Shown: positions 42,921 to 52,462, numbered from the stretch's first letter. The stretch: DNA of 64,000 nucleotides from Nonomuraea rubra (GCF_014207985.1 NZ_JACHMI010000001.1:6493001-6557000), one strand, 5' to 3'. Notes: a model not told the origin generated them from the sequence alone. Numbers and translations: made by a program.

Positions 42921-43973
42921 TCAGCGGTGCGTCACGAACGGCAGCAGCCGACTGATCTCGTGGTCGACTGCCTCCTGTTGGGCTGGCGACAGCGGCCGGA
43001 ACGGGGTGAGCCGTACCTTGCCTGCGGTGAAAGACCAGGTGCCGTGGACGTAGCCGTCGATGAGCACGGTGGGCAGCACTCTGGCCTGGCCGGGGGTGAC
43101 GTGCTTGCGGTCGGCGTCGGCGATGATGCGGCTGCGGTCGGCGTGGCCCAGGAGGGCGTTGTCGTAGGCGGGCAGTAGCCGCACCGGGGCGGGGGTATCG
43201 GGGTCGGGGAGCGGGGCGTCGGGCAGGTCGAGCAGGCGTTGGCCGTCGGGACCGGTGTAATGGCGCAGACCGGCTCCCATCTCCGAGATGATCTGGTCCA
43301 GCCGGGTCAACCCGCACCACGCCTGGACGTCCGCCACGGTGGCGGGGCCGAAGGCGGCCAGATAGCGGCGAATCAGGTCGCGGAGGGCGGCGGGGTGAGA
43401 GGCGTCGATCGGGGCGGCGCTGACGGTGACCGATGAGCGGGTACCCCAGCCGCCCCACGACGCGGTGGCCGGATCGTGGATGAGCGGGGTACGTAGTTCG
43501 ATCTCTCCGGCCAGGATCCGGCCGTCGCGGTCCGGGTGCAGGCTCGCCAGGTGCCTGGCGAGATCCTTTCTGGGCAGCGGCCCGGTCCGCAGCAGGGCGT
43601 CTCCCTGGGCCACCAGCGTTTCGGGGTCGAGCCCGGCGTTGTTGCGCCGGAAGTACGCCGAGCCGGCGGTGCGATTCAGGACGGGCTGCAGCACCGGCCG
43701 CAGTCGGCGGAAGTCGTCGGCTGCGGCAAGGTGCATCGTGCTGCGCAGGAAGCCGGAGCGTACCACCTGCCCCTGCGCGAGCAGGGTGGTGAGGTCGGCG
43801 TGCGCGAAGGTGCGGATCCGGGTCCACAGGCCGACGTAGGGCCAGTTCGGCTCCTGCGCCTGCATGGCGACCAGGTGGCCGATCATCTCCAGGGCCGTCA
43901 GGTCGGCCCGCTCCAGCAGGAACTGCCGCTGGAGCAGTGCCCGGTTGAGTACCCGGCGGGACAGGGCGGTCAT
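42921..43973 (-). CDS. Winged-helix DNA-binding domain protein (HTH_42/AlkZ-like)
   Basis: 350 residues, second member of the family in this window. It keeps the HTH_42 start SRRVLNRALLQRQFLLERADLTALEMIGHLVAMQAQEPNWPYVGLWTRI, which includes the MQAQEP segment with the Q-x-Q pattern associated with AlkZ-type DNA glycosylases, plus RLLPAYDNALLGHADR and TVLIDGYVHGTWSF near the end. This makes it a better glycosylase candidate than the copy at 11118. Overlaps the stop of the upstream oxidoreductase by four bases. Confidence 0.83.
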   Translation of the reverse strand: MTALSRRVLNRALLQRQFLLERADLTALEMIGHLVAMQAQEPNWPYVGLWTRIRTFAHADLTTLLAQGQVVRSGFLRSTMHLAAADDFRRLRPVLQPVLNRTAGSAYFRRNNAGLDPETLVAQGDALLRTGPLPRKDLARHLASLHPDRDGRILAGEIELRTPLIHDPATASWGGWGTRSSVTVSAAPIDASHPAALRDLIRRYLAAFGPATVADVQAWCGLTRLDQIISEMGAGLRHYTGPDGQRLLDLPDAPLPDPDTPAPVRLLPAYDNALLGHADRSRIIADADRKHVTPGQARVLPTVLIDGYVHGTWSFTAGKVRLTPFRPLSPAQQEAVDHEISRLLPFVTHR

Positions 43974-44956
43974 GCCAGCCGTACCGAGACGTTGCCTCGG
44001 TACTCGCCCCGCAGCATGGCCAGGAACGCGCCGGGCACGCCGTCGATGCCGGTCTCGACCACGGTGCGCGGGTAGACGAAGCGGCCCTGGCCGAGCGCGG
44101 TGCTGAAGTGCTGGTGCCAGGCGGCGATCTGGTCGGGGGTGTGATGGCAGGAGAACGGCAGCAGTTCGACCCCTCTGGCCTGGGCAGCCTCGCGGTCGGG
44201 CTCGGGGAAGCGGTCGGCGGCGTCGCCCAGCTGAGTGGACAACGACCCGCACAGCGCGAACCTGGCACCTGGCGCGGCGACTTCGAGTGCGGCGTCGTAC
44301 AGGGCGCCGCCCACGGTGTCGAAGAAGACGGTGATGCCCTCCGGGGCGAGCTCCTTGAGCGCGGCGATCGGGTCGTGGTGGTAGTCGAAGGCGGCGTCGA
44401 AGCCGAGTTCGTTCACGAGGTAGTCGGTCTTGGCCTGGCTGCCCGCACTGCCGATCACCTTCTTGGCGCCTAGGTTGCGGGCGATCTGCCCGGCCAGCGA
44501 GCCGACGCCGCCGGCCGCGCCGGAGACGAACACGACGTCGCCCTGGCCGACCTTGGCCACGTCCGCCATGCCGTAGTAGGCGGTCGGGCCCTGGCCCAGG
44601 TAGTAGCTCGGGTCGGGGTAGGCGTCCTTGTCCAGCTTGACGTAGGAGGCCGCCGGTCCCGCCGAGTGCGTGCTCCAGCCGCTCATCGACTGGACCAGGT
44701 CGCCCTCCCGCAGGTCGGGGCTGGTTGAGCTCAACACGGTGCCGATCGCCATGACGCCCACCCGCTGGCCGGGCTGCCAGGCCGGGATCGGCAGGTGGCA
44801 GTCGGCGCGCATGAGCTCGAGGTAGGTGGCGGCCAACCCCAGGTAGTCGGTGCGGACCACGACCTCGCCCTCGACATCGGCCTGGACGACGGTGAAGTGC
44901 TCGGGACCGGGGACGGCGGCGATCTGGGCGGTCAACTGGATCTCGTTGTTCTTCAT
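43970..44956 (-). CDS. NADP-dependent medium-chain oxidoreductase (CurA/PTGR-like)
   Basis: 328 residues. Nucleotide-binding VFVSGAAGGVGSLAGQIARNLGA near residue 150 and the family segments LGQGPTAYYGMADVAKV and GITVFFDTVGGALYDAAL place it among zinc-free MDR reductases acting on alpha,beta-unsaturated ketones or related reactive carbonyls. Divergent from the WYL regulator with a perfect operator between them, so probably induced by a reactive substrate; coupled to the AlkZ-like gene, suggesting a detoxification/repair unit (inference). ATG 44956. Confidence 0.87.
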   Translation of the reverse strand: MKNNEIQLTAQIAAVPGPEHFTVVQADVEGEVVVRTDYLGLAATYLELMRADCHLPIPAWQPGQRVGVMAIGTVLSSTSPDLREGDLVQSMSGWSTHSAGPAASYVKLDKDAYPDPSYYLGQGPTAYYGMADVAKVGQGDVVFVSGAAGGVGSLAGQIARNLGAKKVIGSAGSQAKTDYLVNELGFDAAFDYHHDPIAALKELAPEGITVFFDTVGGALYDAALEVAAPGARFALCGSLSTQLGDAADRFPEPDREAAQARGVELLPFSCHHTPDQIAAWHQHFSTALGQGRFVYPRTVVETGIDGVPGAFLAMLRGEYRGNVSVRLA

Positions 44957-44975
44957 GGTGACCACGCTAACGAGA

Positions 44976-45000
44976 CTTCCGGTCAGTTTTTGACCGGAAG
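44976..45000. promoter_or_regulatory. Perfect operator palindrome between oxidoreductase and WYL regulator
   Basis: CTTCCGGTCA-GTTTT-TGACCGGAAG: 10-base perfect arms with a five-base spacer, centred in the 62-base divergent spacer. Very likely the binding site of the WYL protein. Confidence 0.75.
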
Positions 45001-45018
45001 CTGGGGGATCATAGTGAT

Positions 45019-46026
45019 ATGGCCAACACGAGTTCCCGCACGCTCACTCTGCTGTCGTTGCTCCAGACGCACCGCCACTGGCCGGGCGCGGATCTGGCGG
45101 ATCGCCTCGGCGTATCGGATCGCACGCTGCGCCGCGATGTCGATCGACTGCGTGAGCTGGGCTATCCGGTACGTGCCTCACGGGGCACCGACGGCGGCTA
45201 CCAACTGGAGCCGGGGGCGGTCCTGCCGCCGCTCCTGCTGGATGACGAGGAAGGCGTCGCGCTCGCAGTCGGCATGGGAGACGCGGCGCAGAGCGGGATC
45301 GTCGGGCTGGACGAGGCTGCCGTGCGCGCGCTGACCAAGGTGGTGCAGGTCCTGCCACCCCGCCTGCGGGCCAGAGTGAACGCCCTGCGCGCGATGACCG
45401 TCTCGGCGGCGCCCGCCGGGCCGGTCATCCCGGCGGAGACGCTGACGATGATCGCCCAGTCGTGCCGGGACCGGGAACGGCTGCGCTTCCACTACACCGC
45501 GCGCGGCGGCGCGCCGACGGAACGCGAGGTGGAACCCCATCGCCTTGTCGCGCTCGGGGGTCGCTGGTATCTGGTGGCCTACGACCTGACCAGGCACGAC
45601 TGGCGTAGCTTCCGTCTCGACCGGCTCGCGCAGCCGCGCAACACCGGCGTCCACTTCCTGCCGCGGCCGTTGCCCGGCGGGGACGTCGCCGCCTTCGTCC
45701 GCACCGCGGCCCAGGTCCCCACCACCCGCACCGTGGTCGCGCTGGTCCACGCACCCGCGGAACACGTGCGCGGGAAGGTCGGTCAATGGGGCGAGATCGA
45801 GGCGATCGACCGCGATCGCTGCCGGCTCACTATGACCTCCACCAGCCTTGACTGGCCCACGCAGGCGCTCGGCAACGTCGGAGCCGAATTCGAGGTGCTC
45901 GAACCGGCGGACTTCGTCGAGCACCTGCGAGATTGGGGCACCCGCTTTCTCAACGCCGTTGCCAGATCGGCGGATCCCCGCCGGTCCTGCACTCCCGGAC
46001 GTGCCCCCGGCCCCGGCGTAGGTTGA
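45019..46026 (+). CDS. WYL-domain transcriptional regulator (YafY type)
   Basis: 335 residues. N-terminal HTH (LTLLSLLQTHRHWPGADLADRLGVSDRTLRRDVDRLRELGYPV, residues 9-50), a WYL domain near residues 150-230 (LRFHYTARGGAPTEREVEPHRLVALGGRWYLVAYDLTRHDWRSFRLDRL) and a WCX C-terminal extension. It senses a ligand through the WYL domain and should control the divergent oxidoreductase/AlkZ-like operon through the palindrome at 44976. Confidence 0.88.
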   Translation: MANTSSRTLTLLSLLQTHRHWPGADLADRLGVSDRTLRRDVDRLRELGYPVRASRGTDGGYQLEPGAVLPPLLLDDEEGVALAVGMGDAAQSGIVGLDEAAVRALTKVVQVLPPRLRARVNALRAMTVSAAPAGPVIPAETLTMIAQSCRDRERLRFHYTARGGAPTEREVEPHRLVALGGRWYLVAYDLTRHDWRSFRLDRLAQPRNTGVHFLPRPLPGGDVAAFVRTAAQVPTTRTVVALVHAPAEHVRGKVGQWGEIEAIDRDRCRLTMTSTSLDWPTQALGNVGAEFEVLEPADFVEHLRDWGTRFLNAVARSADPRRSCTPGRAPGPGVG

Positions 46027-46183
46027 TCTAGCCCCTCGCGGAGTGGCGGAATTACAAGATTTAGCGACACCCCAGCCACAGTCACCGCTCCGAGACGATC
46101 AAGAATCGCAATCGTGATGTCTCACTCCGCTACCTGGCGGCTGGGGGCATGTTCGGGAGCGGAGGGCCTGAAGGGGACGTGAC

Positions 46184-46473
46184 GTGCGGCCCGCCTACGA
46201 CCTGACCAACCCATACGACGCCCGCCGCTTCCTGATCGAGGAGAGCCCGAACACGCGCTTCGTGCCCTCGGGGCACGCCACGCACGACGCCGGGAAGATC
46301 ACCAACGTTCACAACCTGACCGACCCGGGCCGGTTCGACGACGCCCGGCCTTCCGGCGATGAGGCCCTGGCCGCCTTGACCCTTCTTGCCGACCTGCGCG
46401 GCTGGCTGGCCGATGTCGAGCCCGACCTGATCGCCGCGGCCCGCGACGCCGGCGTCACCTGGGACGCGCGTCC
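46184..46473 (+). pseudogene. Truncated 5' part of an actinobacterial HTH-type protein
   Basis: Reads AYDLTNPYDARRFLIEESPNTRF...ALAALTLLADLRGWLADVEPDLIAAARDAGVTWD, then loses similarity at about 46470 exactly where family members continue with their HTH (ALGVxSRQAAERRYLR). The open frame runs on to 46645 as junk. A break of the gene by a rearrangement is the simplest reading. Confidence 0.6.
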
Positions 46474-46791
46474 ACCTCGATCACGCCGTCCGGGCCTTGC
46501 AGGCACCACTCGCCGTCCTCGCGCCACAGGCACAGGTCGTCGTTCAATCAGGCGGAGCGCGCCGAACTGTAAGCGGTGCGGGCCTCGCGCAGGGCGCCCA
46601 GCAGGGTACGACCGGTGGGTTGGGCATCTGCAGGACACCTCATGATTCGCCAACCCGGACATAGTTGCCCTCCTGTGACATAACCGGACCAACTTAGCCG
46701 ATACCATCCCATTCGCCACTGATCTACGATCAAATGCCTTATTGATCTTTATGCCTGGAGGTTGGGTGCGAATCCCCCATAAGGGACGCCT
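46474..46791. other. Junction region with gene debris
   Basis: About 320 bases without an intact gene. On the minus strand 46475-46545 reads DDLCLWREDGEWCLQGPDGVIEV, a fragment that looks truly coding; another minus-strand tail near 46550-46620 reads GRTLLGALREARTAYSS. These are scraps of at least two lost genes. Confidence 0.45.
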
Positions 46792-47031
46792 TTGCATGCC
46801 CAAAAAGGGTCAGCAGGATACCGGGCAACCGCGGTAACCGGTCTTTTGACGGCGTTACTCCTGTCCACCAGCCCCGCAGCTGAGGCAGCCATCCCCTTAT
46901 CCGCAGCCCTCACGCCAAGTTCGGCGGCCGAACCGCAACCCGTAGCCGAACGGCCCGATCGCGTCTCTGCAGCCCTGACCGCGCGTCTACAGGGCAGCCG
47001 CGTCCTGGTCACAACCGAGACCACCGAGGGT
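46792..47031 (+). pseudogene. N-terminal stump of a large secreted protein, cut by the IS30 element
   Basis: Signal-peptide-like VTGLLTALLLSTSPAAEAA, then VSAALTARLQGSRVLVTTETTE, a start typical of the long secreted RHS/LamG-type proteins of actinomycetes whose next residues would be a W/FANPDGT motif. The frame runs straight into the left terminal repeat of the IS30 element at 47032; the rest of the gene is not on the other side. Confidence 0.55.
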
Positions 47032-48483
47032 GGATTCAATCGGTGCTCGCAACACCTCGTCGTTGGAGGTGTTGGTGCATGGGCGTGGGCAAGAAGCAGC
47101 AGGCCGTCCGGTTGTATCGCGGGCAGATCCCCTCGCCGGGACGGCCGACTGTTGCCTGGAGGCAGGATCGCGTGCGGTTCTGGCACGCGATCGCACGAGG
47201 GGTGAGTTCGGAGGACGCCGCGGTGGGGATCGGCGTGTCGCCTGCGGTGGGGACGCGCTGGTTTCGCCAGGCTGGTGGGGTGGGACCGTGCCTTGCCCCG
47301 ACGGTGTCGGGTCGTTACCTGTCGTTCGCGGAGCGGGAAGAAATCGCCTTATGCCGTGCCCAGAAGCTCGGCGTGCGCGAGATCGCGCGGCGCCTGGGGC
47401 GCTCACCCTCGACGATCTCGCGCGAGCTGCGGCGCAATGCCTCGACGCGGACGTATGACGTGGATTATCGGGCGACGGTCGCGCAATGGCACGCCGAACG
47501 TCGGGCTCGTCGGCCGAAGACCGCCAAACTAGCGGACAACCAGCAGCTGCGCGAGTATGTGCAGCAGCGGCTGGCGGGACAGGTTCGCCGGCCGGACGGC
47601 ACGCCGGTGGCGGGGCCGCAGACAGCGCCCTGGAAGGGACGCAACAAACCTCACCGTCAGGACCGCCGCTGGGCGACGTCGTGGAGCCCGGAACAGATCT
47701 CCCACCGGCTGAAGGTCGATTTCCCCGAGGACGACACCATGCGGATCTCACACGAGGCGATCTATCAGGCCCTGTTCATTCAGGGGCGTGGCGCGCTCAA
47801 GCGGGAGCTGGTCGCGTGCCTGCGCACCGGGCGTGCGCTGCGGGTGCCGCGGGCCCGCGCCCGGAAGAAGGCCGGCGGCCACGTGACCTCTGAGGTGCTG
47901 ATCAGCGAGCGGCCCGCCGAGGCCGGGGACCGCGCGGTTCCCGGCCATTGGGAGGGCGACCTCATCATCGGCACCGGCCGGTCGGCGATCGGCACGCTGG
48001 TGGAGCGCACGACGCGGTTCACCCTGCTGTTGCACCTGCCTCGGATGGAGGGCTTCGGCACGCAGGAACGGGTGAAGAACGGCCCGGCGCTGGCCGGCCG
48101 CGACGCCGAGGCCGTGCGAGATGCGATCACCAAAGAGATCACCGGGTTACCCGAGCAGCTACGTCGCTCACTGACCTGGGACCGGGGAACGGAGCTGGCC
48201 CAGCATGCTCAGCTGCATATCGACACCGGCTTGCCGGTCTACTTCGCCGACCCTCATAGCCCTTGGCAGCGTGGCACCAACGAGAACACCAACGGCCTGC
48301 TGCGGCAGTACTTTCCCAAGGGCACCGACCTGTCACGCTGGGATGCCGAGGAGTTGGCGGCTGTTGCGTTCGCGCTCAACACCAGGCCGAGAAAGACCCT
48401 CGGATGGAGAACCCCCGCAGAAGCCTTCAGCGAGCACCTAGACTCGGTGCTGAACAGCAGTGTTGCGACGACTAATTGAATCC
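47032..48483 (+). mobile_element. IS30-family insertion sequence
   Basis: 1452 bases bounded by imperfect inverted repeats: left GGATTCAATCGGTGCTCGCA (47032 on), right the reverse complement of GGATTCAATTAGTCGTCGCA (ending 48483). One intact transposase fills it; the stop codon lies inside the right repeat. No target duplication is seen because the flanks belong to different genes. Confidence 0.85.
47079..48479 (+). CDS. IS30-family transposase
   Basis: About 466 residues, intact. N-terminal HTH domains (FAEREEIALCRAQKLGVREIARRLGRSPSTISRELRRNAS) and the DDE core: GHWEGDLIIG (D), TWDRGTELAQH (D) and QRGTNENTNGLLRQYFPKGTDLS (E with the IS30 signature). A GTG/ATG choice remains; ATG 47079 is used. 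The element is probably still active in structure. Confidence 0.92.
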   Translation: MGVGKKQQAVRLYRGQIPSPGRPTVAWRQDRVRFWHAIARGVSSEDAAVGIGVSPAVGTRWFRQAGGVGPCLAPTVSGRYLSFAEREEIALCRAQKLGVREIARRLGRSPSTISRELRRNASTRTYDVDYRATVAQWHAERRARRPKTAKLADNQQLREYVQQRLAGQVRRPDGTPVAGPQTAPWKGRNKPHRQDRRWATSWSPEQISHRLKVDFPEDDTMRISHEAIYQALFIQGRGALKRELVACLRTGRALRVPRARARKKAGGHVTSEVLISERPAEAGDRAVPGHWEGDLIIGTGRSAIGTLVERTTRFTLLLHLPRMEGFGTQERVKNGPALAGRDAEAVRDAITKEITGLPEQLRRSLTWDRGTELAQHAQLHIDTGLPVYFADPHSPWQRGTNENTNGLLRQYFPKGTDLSRWDAEELAAVAFALNTRPRKTLGWRTPAEAFSEHLDSVLNSSVATTN

Positions 48484-48774
48484 GAGAACTACACCAGCGA
48501 AGAGTTCGGCCGCGTCCTGACCGGCCTGGGCATCCGCCGCTCGGTCGGCCGCACCGGGGTCTGCTGGGACAACGCGATGGCCGAGTCGTTCTTCTCCGCG
48601 CTCAAGAACGAGTGGCTGCACCGCTTCGTCTTCACCACCCGCGCCAAGGCGAAACGGCAGGTCATCCGCTATATCGAAGGGTTCTACAACCACCGGCGCC
48701 TGCACTCGGCGCTCGGCTACCGGCCTCCTTTGGAGGTACTCAACGAGTTCCTTTCAACCCAAACAGCCGCATAG
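48484..48774 (+). pseudogene. 3' fragment of an IS3-family transposase (orfB)
   Basis: Reads YTSEEFGRVLTGLGIRRSVGRTGVCWDNAMAESFFSALKNEW...FYNHRRLHSALGYRPPLEVLN, the last third of an IS3 integrase with the final catalytic Glu. The left part is missing: the frame begins at the IS30 right end, so an IS30-mediated deletion or recombination probably removed it. Confidence 0.88.
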
Positions 48775-48861
48775 GCTACGCCCATAAGACGGCTGTCCGG
48801 AATCTCCGTGGCCCCTCACCGTCGGGCGCCAGGAGCTTATCCGCCCGTTGCGACACTGTCG

Positions 48862-49095
48862 CTAGTGCTCATCAGGCCGTAGGGGACCGACATTGGCCGC
48901 GGGCATCTCCAGGAGGTCGCGCAGCTCGGCGTTCTCGGCGGTGAGCAGGCTGACGGCACGGACCAGCGCGGGGACGTCTTCCTTGATCTGGGAGAGTTCC
49001 TTGTTCTTGTTCGCAACGGTCTTCTTCAGCTTCGCGATCTGCTCGCGCAGCCGGACCTCGACGTCCGGTGCGGCCACGTCCACGGACGTGGTGTA
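48862..49095 (-). pseudogene. C-terminal part of a DUF6262 (TnpC-like) protein
   Basis: Coiled-coil tail VEVRLREQIAKLKKTVANKNKELSQIKEDVPALVRAVSLLTAENAELRDLL. The front of the gene is cut by the IS256 element starting at about 49100. Such proteins accompany tyrosine recombinases of Tn554-like units; compare the fuller copy at 58365. Confidence 0.6.
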
Positions 49096-49602
49096 TGAAT
49101 CGATCTTCGCGTGATCCTGTTTCTGCAGGTTAAGCGGTAAGTGTGTGCGGAAGTGGATTTGGGGTCGGTGTGTCGCCGGTGATCAGCCGGACGCGGGCTT
49201 TGGCGAGGATGTCCAGGCCCATGTAGCGGCGGGCTTCGGTCCATTCGTCGGTCTGTTCGGCCAGCACCGCGCCGACCAGCCGGATGATCGAGGGCCGGTC
49301 GGGGAAGATGCCCACCACGTCGGTGCGGCGGCGGATCTCTTTGTTCAACCGTTCCTGCGGATTGTTCGACCAGATCTGCCGCCAGGTCTCACGCGGGAAG
49401 GCAGCGAAGGCGAGCAGGTCCTCGCGGGCGGCGTCCAGATGTTCACATGCGGCCGGATACTTCGCCTCCAGGGCGTCGATGACCCAGGCGTGCTGGGCGC
49501 GAACTTGCTCGGCGGCAGGCTGGTCGAAGATGGTGCGCACCAGGGTGGCCACCCACGGCTGGGCCGACTTGGGCACGGTGGTGAGCAGATTGCGCAGGTA
49601 GT

Positions 49603-51770
49603 GGAGCCGTCAAGAAATAAGGCGTTGCTTTTCGATCTTGAACTCGTTGGCCTGGTATGGGCATACCGGACGAAGTCCGCGATCAGCTTTCCTTGCGGTT
49701 CAGGGTGCTGTTTCCGCATTTGAACGAGCGGCAGCGGCGTCTGGTGATGGGCCAGGAGGCTCGGCTGCTCGGACATGGTGGGGTGCGGGCGGTGGCGGCA
49801 GTGGCCAGAGTGTCCGAAACGACGGTCCGTGCCGGCGTGTTCGAGCTGGAGGCCGGTGAGGATCCGCTGCCGGATGGCCGTGTCCGTCGTCGTGGTGGCG
49901 GTCGCAAGACGGCTGAAGCTCAGGACCCGGATCTGGTGCTGGCACTGCTGGCGCTGGTGGAGCCGGATGAGCGCGGGGATCCGGCCTCGCCGCTGCGCTG
50001 GACTACCAGGTCGCTGCGTGATCTGGCCCAGGAACTGACCCGGCAGGGCCGTCCGGTCTCGGCTCCGACGGTGGGCCGGCTGTTGAAGGACCAAGGCTTC
50101 AGTTTGCAGGCCAATGCCAAGACGCTGGAAGGCAAGCAGCATCCGGACCGGGACGCGCAATTTCGTTACATCAACGAGCAGGTCAAGGCTCATCAGGCGG
50201 ACGGTGAGCCGGTGATCAGCGTGGACACGAAGAAGAAGGAGTATCTGGGCGATCTGCCGAACCCCGGCCGACAATGGAGGCCCAAGGGCGACCCGGTCCG
50301 GGTTGAGGACCACAGCTTCTTCTTCACCGGTCCGCACGTGCCGCACGCGATCCCGTACGGAATCTACGACATGGCCCGCAACACGGGCTGGGTGAACGTC
50401 GGGATCGACCACGACACCTCGGCGTTCGCGGTGGAATCGATCCGGCGCTGGTGGCGCGGCCGCGGCAGCCTGGACTACCCGAACGCGAACCGGCTGCTCA
50501 TCACGGCGGACTGCGGAGGCTCCAACAGCTATCGCTTCCGGTTATGGAAGGCCGAGCTGGCTGGCTTCGCCGCCGAGACCGGGCTGACGGTGACCGTCTG
50601 CCACTTCCCGCCGAGCACCAGCAAGTGGAACAAGATAGAGCACCGGCTGTTCTCGCACATCACCATGAACTGGCGCGGCAGGCCGCTGACCAGCCACGAG
50701 GTCGTGGTCAACAGCATCGCCGCGACCCGCACCCACACCGGGCTGACCGTCACGGCCGAACTGGACACCAACGCCTACCCGCTGGGCGTGTCGGTGTCGG
50801 CCGAGCGGATGAGCATGCTGCCCATCGTCCCGCATACCGAGCGCGGCGCCTGGAACTACACAATCAGCCCGGCAGACGGCCACCCGCCCCTGTCCCCATG
50901 CGATGACCAGGCGCGCATCCGGTCCGAAAGCCTGCATGCTCTGGCCGATCCCCGGCTGACTGGGATGAGCCGCCAGGAGCTGAACGAGCTGGCCGCATGC
51001 CTGGCTCCGGGTCAGGCGGCCCTGGCCGAGCAGCGCAACTTCGAAATCCGTGGTGGCCCACGCCGGCAGGCCAAGGCTAACCACGGACGCCCCCTGCTCA
51101 CCGACGCCGACAAGACCCTGATCGCCATTGTCTATCTCCGCCAGATCTGCTCCCAGCGCGTCCTGTCGGAGATGCTCGAGATCAGCCAGCCGCCGATCGG
51201 TCAGGCGATCACCGAGACCGGCAAGCTCCTGGCCGCCCGCAAACTCACGATCAAGCCCACCGTGCTGCGCTTCACCAGCGCCGGTGCGCTGCGCGACTTC
51301 CTGGACAGCAACACCGTCCCGGCACGGCCGAACCGGCTGGCGCTGCTCGCCGATCCGGCACTGACCGGGATGAGCCGCCCGGAACTGGCCGCGCTGACCG
51401 AGCGCCTGTCGCTGCGGCAGGCCGCCGAGGCCGAGCAGCGCAAGCATCGCCAGCGCGGCGGTGACCGGCAGGCCAGCGCTCGTGGAGGCATCTTCCAGGA
51501 GAAGATCACCGACGCCGAGCGCGTCCTGGCGGTCATCCTTGGCATGCGCAAGGTCTGCACCTGGCAAGTCGTGGCCGAGCTGTTTCAGGTGAGCCGGCGA
51601 ACCATCGGAAACGCGCAGATCTGGGTCCGCCCGCTGCTGGAGGAGACCGACTACACCGTCACCCGAGCCGCAACCCGCTACTCCAGCGCCGACGCGCTCC
51701 TGAACGCCCTCACACCACACGACGACAACCCAGCAGTCACAGAATCGACACCTTGATTTTTTACGGCTCC
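49603..51770 (+). mobile_element. Intact ISAzo13-family insertion inside the IS256 transposase
   Basis: 2168 bases. Inverted ends GGAGCCGTCAAGAAAT (left) and GGAGCCGTAAAAAATC (right, reverse complement). Flanked by the direct repeat AGT (49600-49602 and 51771-51773); deleting the element and one AGT rebuilds the IS256 codons for CRTHYLR. Confidence 0.88.
49657..51756 (+). CDS. ISAzo13-family transposase with duplicated C-terminal HTH extension
   Basis: 699 residues. N-terminal HTH regions, then the DDE core: VISVDTKKKE (D), LLITADCGGSNSYRFRLWK (D), NKIEHRLFSHI (E). Residues 1-410 are the family's usual length; the remaining 290 residues hold two related copies of a helical module (residues 425-530 and 560-670: LADPxLTGMSRxEL, AEQRxxxxRGG, DADKTLIAIVYLRQICSQRVLSEMLEIS versus DAERVLAVILGMRKVCTWQVVAELFQVS). 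The eroded copy at 38600 confirms the family has been in this genome for longer. Confidence 0.9.
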   Translation: MGIPDEVRDQLSLRFRVLFPHLNERQRRLVMGQEARLLGHGGVRAVAAVARVSETTVRAGVFELEAGEDPLPDGRVRRRGGGRKTAEAQDPDLVLALLALVEPDERGDPASPLRWTTRSLRDLAQELTRQGRPVSAPTVGRLLKDQGFSLQANAKTLEGKQHPDRDAQFRYINEQVKAHQADGEPVISVDTKKKEYLGDLPNPGRQWRPKGDPVRVEDHSFFFTGPHVPHAIPYGIYDMARNTGWVNVGIDHDTSAFAVESIRRWWRGRGSLDYPNANRLLITADCGGSNSYRFRLWKAELAGFAAETGLTVTVCHFPPSTSKWNKIEHRLFSHITMNWRGRPLTSHEVVVNSIAATRTHTGLTVTAELDTNAYPLGVSVSAERMSMLPIVPHTERGAWNYTISPADGHPPLSPCDDQARIRSESLHALADPRLTGMSRQELNELAACLAPGQAALAEQRNFEIRGGPRRQAKANHGRPLLTDADKTLIAIVYLRQICSQRVLSEMLEISQPPIGQAITETGKLLAARKLTIKPTVLRFTSAGALRDFLDSNTVPARPNRLALLADPALTGMSRPELAALTERLSLRQAAEAEQRKHRQRGGDRQASARGGIFQEKITDAERVLAVILGMRKVCTWQVVAELFQVSRRTIGNAQIWVRPLLEETDYTVTRAATRYSSADALLNALTPHDDNPAVTESTP

Positions 51771-52462
51771 AGTGGGTGCGGCAGCGCTGCCAGCACGCGC
51801 CCGGCAGGGCGGCGCCGATCGCCTCGACCAGGCCGCGGTGCGCGTCGGAGATGACCAGCTGCACCCCGGACAGGCCGCGGGCGACCAGGCCGCGCAGGAA
51901 CGCCAGCCAACCGGCGCCGTCCTCGGCCGAGGTGACCTCCAGGCCGAGCACCTCGCGCTGGCCGTTGGCGTTGACGCCGGTGGCCACCAGCGCGTGCACG
52001 TTGATCGTGCGGCCGCCCTCACGCACCTTCTGGGTCAAGGCGTCGATCCAGACGAAGGTGTACGGGCCGGCGTCCAGGGCGCGTGTGCGGAAGGCTTCGA
52101 CCTGCTCATCCAGCACCTTGGCCATCTGCGAGACCTGGCTCTTGGAGATGTGCTTGATGCCGAGCTGCTCGACCAGCTTGTCCACCCGCCGGGTGGAGAC
52201 GCCGAGCAGGTAGCTGGTGGCCACCACGCTGATCAGCGCCTGCTCGGCCCGCCGCCGTCGCTCCAGCAGCCAGTCCGGGTAGTACGAGCCCGAGCGCAGC
52301 TTCGGAATCGCCAGCTCGATCGTGCCCGCCCGGGTGTCCCACTCGCGCGCCCGGTAGCCGTTACGGGAGTTGGTCCGCTCGTCGCTGCGCTGCCCGTAGG
52401 CGGCCCCGCACAGGCTGTCGGCCTCGGCCGACATCAACGTCTCGGCCATGGTCTTCACCATG

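Noticed and set aside
46755..46790. tRNA-like T-arm (GGGTGCGAATCCCCC)
   Set aside because: The T-loop is non-canonical and no D-arm, anticodon arm or matching acceptor stem can be built around it.
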